Shown here in pieces: positions 13,590-17,569 of a stretch of 17,569 bases of DNA. The number at the start of each line of letters is the position of its first letter. Within the stretch, counting starts at the first letter, position 1. The DNA comes from DAIOSQ01 sp036752465. GTDB lineage: Bacteria > Pseudomonadota > Gammaproteobacteria > Legionellales > Legionellaceae. Made by a program: the position numbers and the translations under genes. Under the pieces are notes generated by a model that saw only the letters and a list, made by a program, of their open reading frames with translations, ran no database searches and had not been told where the DNA came from. The stretch is taken from the NCBI GenBank assembly GCA_036752465.1, contig DAIOSQ010000036.1, positions 1-17,569 on the forward strand. Direction: 5' to 3'.

Positions 13590-16106
13590 ATGAAAAATCA
13601 TAACTACTCACCGCGTAGCAAGGAAAAGCGTGATTTGGCGCGTCTTAGGATAAGCATCCCCCCAAAAAAATATATGTCTGTGCAGGTAGGCATGCTTGAA
13701 TACCAAAGCTTGCTGTGCCTTGTGGGAATTTTTTTCCGCCAAATCGTAGGCCAATACAGCTACTGTGGAAAATTCTGCTATAGGGCGCAAGCAGGCACGA
13801 CACATCGAAATAAGCCATGGGCATTTTTTGTATATTTATTTACTATGTGGCTCGCAACAGCTGCATATGCCAGTGAGAATTTTATTGTTAAAGACATTAA
13901 AATTACAGGATTGCAGCGGGTGAGCGAAGGTACTGTGCTTAATTATTTGCCTGTGGAAGTCGGTGAAGAAATTGGGCCAGAAGCGACACCTAAAATCATC
14001 AGAGCTTTGTATGACACTGGTTTTTTTCAGTCGGTGGTCTTGGAACAACAGGGCAATACCTTGGTGGTGGAGGTAGTCGAGCGCGCGACCATTGGTGCCA
14101 TCAGTGTGGTGGGCAATAAAGAAATTCCCAAAGATAAAATGAAAGAGATTTTGCAAGATCTTGGTCTGGTGAAAGGTCGGGTTTTTCAGCGCGCATCACT
14201 AGAACGGCTCGAAAAAGAAATGAAACAGGCGTACAACGCGCGTGGCAAATATAATGCTCGGATCGATTCTAAGGTCACCCAACTGACAGAAAACCGGGTG
14301 GGCATTGTGGTCACTTTATCTGAAGGGCGCGTATCACGGATTAAACAAATAAAAATTGTTGGCAACCATGATTTCAGTGAACATGAATTGCTGCATGAAA
14401 TGCTATTGTCTTCGAGCAATATCTTCACCTATTTTACTAAAAAAGATCAATACTCTAAAGCGCAAATGGACGCATCTTTAGAGGGGTTGCGGTCATATTA
14501 CCTCGACCGCGGCTATCTTAAATTTCGGATTGTCTCATCGCAAGTGATGTTATCACCTGATAAAAAAGATGTTTTCATCAACGTTCATATTGAGGAAGGG
14601 CCGCAGTATAAATTCTCTGGCTTTGCAATTGCTGGACGGACTGTGGTGCCAAAAGCCAAGTTAGCCGCTTTGGTATTGGTGAAAAAAGGTGATGTTTTCT
14701 CCAGAAAGATCGTGACCGAGAGTGTTTCTGCTATCGGGCTGGCACTGGGTGATATCGGTTATGGGTTTCCAACCATTAATGCTGAACCTAAAGTTGATGA
14801 GCAACACAAAACAGTTTTTATCACGTTCGTGATGGATCCAGGTCGACATGTGTATGTGCGCCACATTAACTTTTCTGGTAACACACGTACCGGCGATTAT
14901 GTGTTGCGGAACGTGATTCGCCAAGATGAAGGCGCATTGCTGTCGTTGCATAACATCAAGGAATCCGAGCGCCGTTTGCGCATGTTGAACTACTTAAAAG
15001 ACGTCAATGTCAAGACCACACCCGTTCCTGGTGCGAATAATCAGGTAGATCTTGATGTGCATATTGAAGAGGCGCCTTCAGCCGAAGCGAATGCTTCTAT
15101 AGGTTACGGAACCACGGGGCCGCAATTTAATGCGTCGTTTAATCAGTATAACTTCATGGGCACAGGCAGGACTGTCGGTGTGGCATTCAACGCTAGCTAC
15201 TGGGGCCAGGATTATTCTTTCAATTACTACAACCCGTTTTATACCAAGACCGGTATAGGTCGAGGATTTGATATTTATTACCAAACCGTGGATCCACGCA
15301 AATTGGACGTCAGTGCGTATAGCTCCGATCGTTATGGCTCAGACGTCAGCTATAATGTTCCCTTGGCGGAGAAGAGTAACTTACAATTTGGTTATGGTTA
15401 CCAGGGTTTGTATATAACCTCCGTGGGCATTGTGCAACAAATTCAAAATTTTGTGACGTTGCATGGTCGTGAATTTAATCAAGGTCGTTTGACTGCCGGG
15501 TGGAGTCGAAACAGCTACGATCAAATGCCTTACCCAACCATGGGTACTAATCAACAAAGTGGTGTGTTGGTGGCTTTCCCCGTGACAAGTCAGTCATTGT
15601 CTTATTATAAGGCATCGTACCAAGCGCGCGGATACTATCCACTGCCAAAAGGCTTGGTGTTCACTATTTTAGGCAACGTTGGCTACGGTAACACCTTTAA
15701 TGGTTTGGGGCTGCCATTTTACGAGAACTATTTTGCAGGTGGTATTGTGCAGCCAGGTCAGGTTCGTGGCTATGACAGTTATTCGTTGGGTCCGCACGAT
15801 AGCAGTGGACATGCACTGGGTGCAAATTTGCTGGTGAATGGCAGTACAGGTATAGCCTTGCCCTATCCACTGAGTCGAGAAAACTTCAGAACTACTTTGT
15901 TTGCCGATGCTGGTAACGTATTTGTGCAAGGTACGCCAAAGCTGCTCAGCGGCATAGACTCAGGCCCGATCCGTTATTCGGCGGGGTTGGCTGTTGAGTG
16001 GCGTTCTCCGTTTGGACCATTGGCGTTTAGTGTCGCGAAAGCACTGAATCCACAGTTACTCGATAAAACGCAAATTTTTCAATTTTCGGTATCCTCAGGA
16101 TTTTAA
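13590..16106 (+). CDS. bamA: Outer membrane protein assembly factor BamA (Omp85)
   Basis: Central outer-membrane subunit of the BAM complex, which folds beta-barrel proteins into the outer membrane. Five POTRA domains run from about residue 97 to 490, with the usual SENFIVKDIKITGLQRV opening, GNKEIPKDKM, IVGNHDFSEHEL, SYYLDRGYLKFRI and HINFSGNTRTGDYVLR. A 16-strand barrel runs from about 495 to the terminal Phe838. The lid-loop motif is VRGY (725-728) in place of the common VRGF. The mature protein should begin near Ser95, after WAFFVYLFTMWLATAAYA. The frame from ATG 13590 puts some 75 extra residues before that signal helix. ATGs at 13674 and 13692 (the latter with AGG five bases upstream) are plausible later starts, but none sits directly at the signal peptide. 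rseP, normally just upstream, is absent. skp follows. Identity certain; start uncertain. Confidence 0.96.
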   Translation: MKNHNYSPRSKEKRDLARLRISIPPKKYMSVQVGMLEYQSLLCLVGIFFRQIVGQYSYCGKFCYRAQAGTTHRNKPWAFFVYLFTMWLATAAYASENFIVKDIKITGLQRVSEGTVLNYLPVEVGEEIGPEATPKIIRALYDTGFFQSVVLEQQGNTLVVEVVERATIGAISVVGNKEIPKDKMKEILQDLGLVKGRVFQRASLERLEKEMKQAYNARGKYNARIDSKVTQLTENRVGIVVTLSEGRVSRIKQIKIVGNHDFSEHELLHEMLLSSSNIFTYFTKKDQYSKAQMDASLEGLRSYYLDRGYLKFRIVSSQVMLSPDKKDVFINVHIEEGPQYKFSGFAIAGRTVVPKAKLAALVLVKKGDVFSRKIVTESVSAIGLALGDIGYGFPTINAEPKVDEQHKTVFITFVMDPGRHVYVRHINFSGNTRTGDYVLRNVIRQDEGALLSLHNIKESERRLRMLNYLKDVNVKTTPVPGANNQVDLDVHIEEAPSAEANASIGYGTTGPQFNASFNQYNFMGTGRTVGVAFNASYWGQDYSFNYYNPFYTKTGIGRGFDIYYQTVDPRKLDVSAYSSDRYGSDVSYNVPLAEKSNLQFGYGYQGLYITSVGIVQQIQNFVTLHGREFNQGRLTAGWSRNSYDQMPYPTMGTNQQSGVLVAFPVTSQSLSYYKASYQARGYYPLPKGLVFTILGNVGYGNTFNGLGLPFYENYFAGGIVQPGQVRGYDSYSLGPHDSSGHALGANLLVNGSTGIALPYPLSRENFRTTLFADAGNVFVQGTPKLLSGIDSGPIRYSAGLAVEWRSPFGPLAFSVAKALNPQLLDKTQIFQFSVSSGF

Positions 16107-16107
16107 T

Positions 16108-16124
16108 GGCGACAAGTTGTCGCC
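16108..16124. repeat. Perfect palindrome just after bamA
   Basis: GGCGACAA and TTGTCGCC flank a single G, beginning one base after the bamA stop codon. It is followed by CCCCGCC, not a T-run. It may be an RNA processing or partial-terminator hairpin between bamA and skp, or an operator; not recognised. Confidence 0.5.
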
Positions 16125-16270
16125 CCGCCAGATAAAGTATGCTATTCTTCGACAGTGACAAGATAGATACAGTGTCAATGTTTGCGAACCAGGAAGCGGT
16201 TTGCTAGGAGACATACAACGGGTCATTTCCATAGTTCGGTGCAAAGAAACAACGTCAATCAGGAGAAAAC

Positions 16271-16771
16271 ATGAAACGTATGATGGGATGGGTGATCGCG
16301 GCCGCTTTGGCTACGTGCAATATCAGTGCTTACGCTGAAGAGCTCAAAGTGGGTGTGGTTGATTTGCAAAAAATCATGCAAACCTCAAGTCAAATGAAAG
16401 CCATTCAAGAAAAATTGGAAAAGCAATTCAAACCAAGACGTGATAAGTTGGTCGCGATGGAAGAAGGTTTGAAGAAAGACATGGAACAATTTAAACGCGA
16501 TAGCGTGGTGTTAAGCCAAGCGCAACGCAAAGAGCTCGAGAAGAAAATTGTCAATACTCAGCAACAATTTGAACGTGAAGGTCAGCAATACCAACAAGAG
16601 CTTGGCACAGCACATAACGAAGCCATGGAAGAATTGTATTCAAAAATACGACAAGCCATTGCAAAAGTAGCCAAAGCAGAAAAATTCGATTTGATCTTGC
16701 AAAAAGATGCCGCTCCCTACAGTGAAGATAAGTTAGATGTTACGGCAAAGGTAATACAAGACATCAAGTAA
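16271..16771 (+). CDS. skp: Periplasmic chaperone Skp/OmpH
   Basis: 166 residues against about 161 in E. coli. The signal peptide MKRMMGWVIAAALATCNISAYA is cut before EELKVG. The mature protein begins with the typical strand LKVGVVDLQKIMQTSSQMKA, followed by a long charged helical hairpin (about 45-130, rich in Lys, Glu, Gln). It ends with the conserved KVAKAEKFDLILQKDAAPY and a short helix. The trimer forms a jellyfish-like cavity that holds unfolded outer-membrane proteins on their way to BamA, which is encoded immediately upstream. The ATG has AGGAGA at good spacing. A 164-base gap with a palindrome separates it from bamA. lpxD, the usual next gene, is missing. Confidence 0.95.
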   Translation: MKRMMGWVIAAALATCNISAYAEELKVGVVDLQKIMQTSSQMKAIQEKLEKQFKPRRDKLVAMEEGLKKDMEQFKRDSVVLSQAQRKELEKKIVNTQQQFEREGQQYQQELGTAHNEAMEELYSKIRQAIAKVAKAEKFDLILQKDAAPYSEDKLDVTAKVIQDIK

Positions 16772-16786
16772 CGCATTTGCCTGATG

Positions 16787-16805
16787 CTCTGCCCCCGGGG
16801 CAGAG
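16787..16805. terminator. Strong GC-rich hairpin after skp
   Basis: CTCTGCCCC and GGGGCAGAG flank a single C, folding as an eight-pair stem with a three-base loop. It starts 16 bases after the skp stop. No T-run follows (ACTAGGGTAC), so it would be at best a partial terminator or an mRNA-stabilising structure. Confidence 0.4.
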
Positions 16806-16849
16806 ACTAGGGTACTAATCTAGGGCTAATAGGGTAAACCACCATCAAA

Positions 16850-16885
16850 ACCTGGTACCGTACGTGTTTTAATATATAGCCAGGT
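16850..16885. repeat. Inverted repeat in the fabZ leader
   Basis: ACCTGG (16850-16855) and CCAGGT (16880-16885) are exact complements across a 24-base loop that contains an AT-rich TAATATATAG, a possible -10 region. No matching -35 was found. Between the skp stop (16771) and the fabZ ATG (17035) no gene could be supported. Confidence 0.3.
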
Positions 16886-17034
16886 AAAATCAAGACTGTG
16901 TGGTTAAAATATTTAAAAAACAGCGATACATTGCGCGTGGTGAAATTTATTCGCAGCGCACATATGAATCAGGTTCTGATGGTATAAAGCAGTGGATACA
17001 ATTGCCATTAATGTCACCGTTACTGAGAGAAATT

Positions 17035-17493
17035 ATGACCGTAGACGTGAATATACAGCGCATTCTTGAATTATTGCCTCATCGCTATCCGTTTCTTCTG
17101 GTGGATAAGGTTTTGGAATACAAGCCATTTGAATATCTCACGGCGATTAAAAATGTCACCATCAATGAACCATTTTTCCCTGGACATTTTCCCGGCAATC
17201 CGATTATGCCAGGCGTACTGATGCTGGAAGCCCTCGCGCAAGCCGGTGGTATTTTATCGAATTTATCGCGCAAAGCTGCTGAAGGGCATCACTTTCTATA
17301 TTATTTTGCTGGTATCCAGAATGCGAGATTTAAACAGGTGGTGGTTCCTGGTGATCAATTGCGTTTAGAAGTTAAATTATTGAGTACTAAGCGTTCGTTT
17401 TGGAGAATTGCATCTGAAGCGTATGTCGGCGATAAACTTGCTTGTTCTGCGGAACTAACAAGTGCAGCAAAGGAAGTGAAAAGTGATAAGTGA
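17035..17493 (+). CDS. fabZ: (3R)-hydroxyacyl-ACP dehydratase FabZ
   Basis: 152 residues from the ATG at 17035, preceded by GAGAGAAATT. An in-frame GTG at 16900 would add 45 residues unlike any FabZ, so the ATG, which gives the normal family length, is preferred. The enzyme removes water from 3-hydroxyacyl-ACP in type II fatty acid elongation, in the same pool that supplies lipid A acyl chains. Motifs: ILELLPHRYPFLLVDKV (10-26), PFFPGHFPGNPIMPGVLMLE (46-65) with catalytic His51 and Glu65, and the hot-dog strand FAGIQNARFKQVVVPGDQL. The stop overlaps lpxA by 11 bases, the usual tight fabZ-lpxA coupling. lpxD is not found upstream. Confidence 0.96.
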   Translation: MTVDVNIQRILELLPHRYPFLLVDKVLEYKPFEYLTAIKNVTINEPFFPGHFPGNPIMPGVLMLEALAQAGGILSNLSRKAAEGHHFLYYFAGIQNARFKQVVVPGDQLRLEVKLLSTKRSFWRIASEAYVGDKLACSAELTSAAKEVKSDK

Positions 17494-17569
17494 ACATGCA
17501 ATCATTGACGCAAATGCAAGACTTGCGCCCGGAGTTTCAGTAGGCCCTGGCTCTATAATTGGTGCCGAT
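17483..17569 (+). CDS. lpxA: UDP-N-acetylglucosamine acyltransferase LpxA (first 29 codons, runs off the window)
   Basis: A GTG at 17483, with AGGAAG six bases upstream inside the end of fabZ, opens a frame reading ISEHAIIDANARLAPGVS and then VGPGSIIGAD. This is the first coils of the left-handed beta-helix of LpxA, which transfers the first 3-hydroxyacyl chain to UDP-GlcNAc in lipid A synthesis. No in-frame ATG is available. The call rests on the hexapeptide pattern and on the position right after fabZ; only 29 residues are visible. Confidence 0.88.
   Translation, partial: MISEHAIIDANARLAPGVSVGPGSIIGAD

Noticed and set aside
13608..13805. 65-residue minus-strand frame opposite the start of bamA
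   Set aside because: No ribosome site or family resemblance; it lies opposite the bamA reading frame and is probably an accidental open frame.
16130..16270. tRNA or small RNA gene between bamA and skp
   Set aside because: A GTTCGG-like string is present but no acceptor stem, anticodon stem or CCA end could be folded around it.
16900..17034. GTG-started 45-residue extension of FabZ, or a remnant of lpxD
   Set aside because: The residues resemble neither FabZ nor LpxD, and the ATG at 17035 gives the standard FabZ length.

Overview
The window looks like a chromosomal segment of a gammaproteobacterium of the Legionella/Coxiella type (order Legionellales). The best evidence is an IcmH/DotU–IcmF pair of Dot/Icm-like size, with no sign of a type VI cluster. 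The moderate-to-low GC content and the Gram-negative envelope gene block (uppS-cdsA-bamA-skp-fabZ-lpxA) agree with this. The family of the organism is inference from gene content, not from a marker-gene comparison.

Layout. 1-697 (minus) is the N-terminal 232 residues of a cyanide-insensitive/bd-type quinol oxidase subunit I. Facing away from it is a small ArsR-family regulator (803-1120, plus) that carries the two cysteines typical of the SqrR/BigR/YgaV persulfide sensors. Their shared intergenic region holds a good minus-strand promoter with an inverted repeat between its -10 and -35 boxes. 1214-1535 (minus) is a decayed, internally deleted group II intron in which domain V, a candidate domain VI, the tail of the maturase gene and a piece of domain I can still be read. 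1609-2115 (plus) is an unrecognised membrane protein. 2139-5854 (minus) is the translationally coupled dotU-icmF pair. 6075-7562 (plus) is an adenosine-deaminase-family enzyme with a signal peptide. 7652-11809 (minus) is a gpmI-envC-ctpA cluster: glycolytic phosphoglycerate mutase, an amidase activator with a degenerate LytM domain, and a C-terminal-processing protease.

11884-17569 (plus) is the envelope biogenesis block: uppS, cdsA, bamA, skp, fabZ and the first 29 codons of lpxA. It covers undecaprenyl-PP and CDP-diacylglycerol synthesis, outer-membrane protein insertion, the periplasmic OMP chaperone, and the fatty acid and lipid A steps. Compared with the classical enterobacterial order (uppS-cdsA-rseP-bamA-skp-lpxD-fabZ-lpxA, with dxr before rseP in some species), dxr/rseP and lpxD are absent from their usual places. 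The spaces are filled by non-coding DNA with promoters and hairpins. bamA has an unusually long N-terminal reading frame ahead of its signal peptide.

No tRNA, rRNA, CRISPR array, intact insertion sequence or toxin-antitoxin pair was recognised. Most of the window is ordinary core genome. The points most worth a second look are the ArsR/oxidase pair with its operator-like repeat, the group II intron relic, the unknown membrane protein beside icmF, the isolated dotU-icmF pair next to an exported adenosine deaminase, and the gaps in the envelope block.
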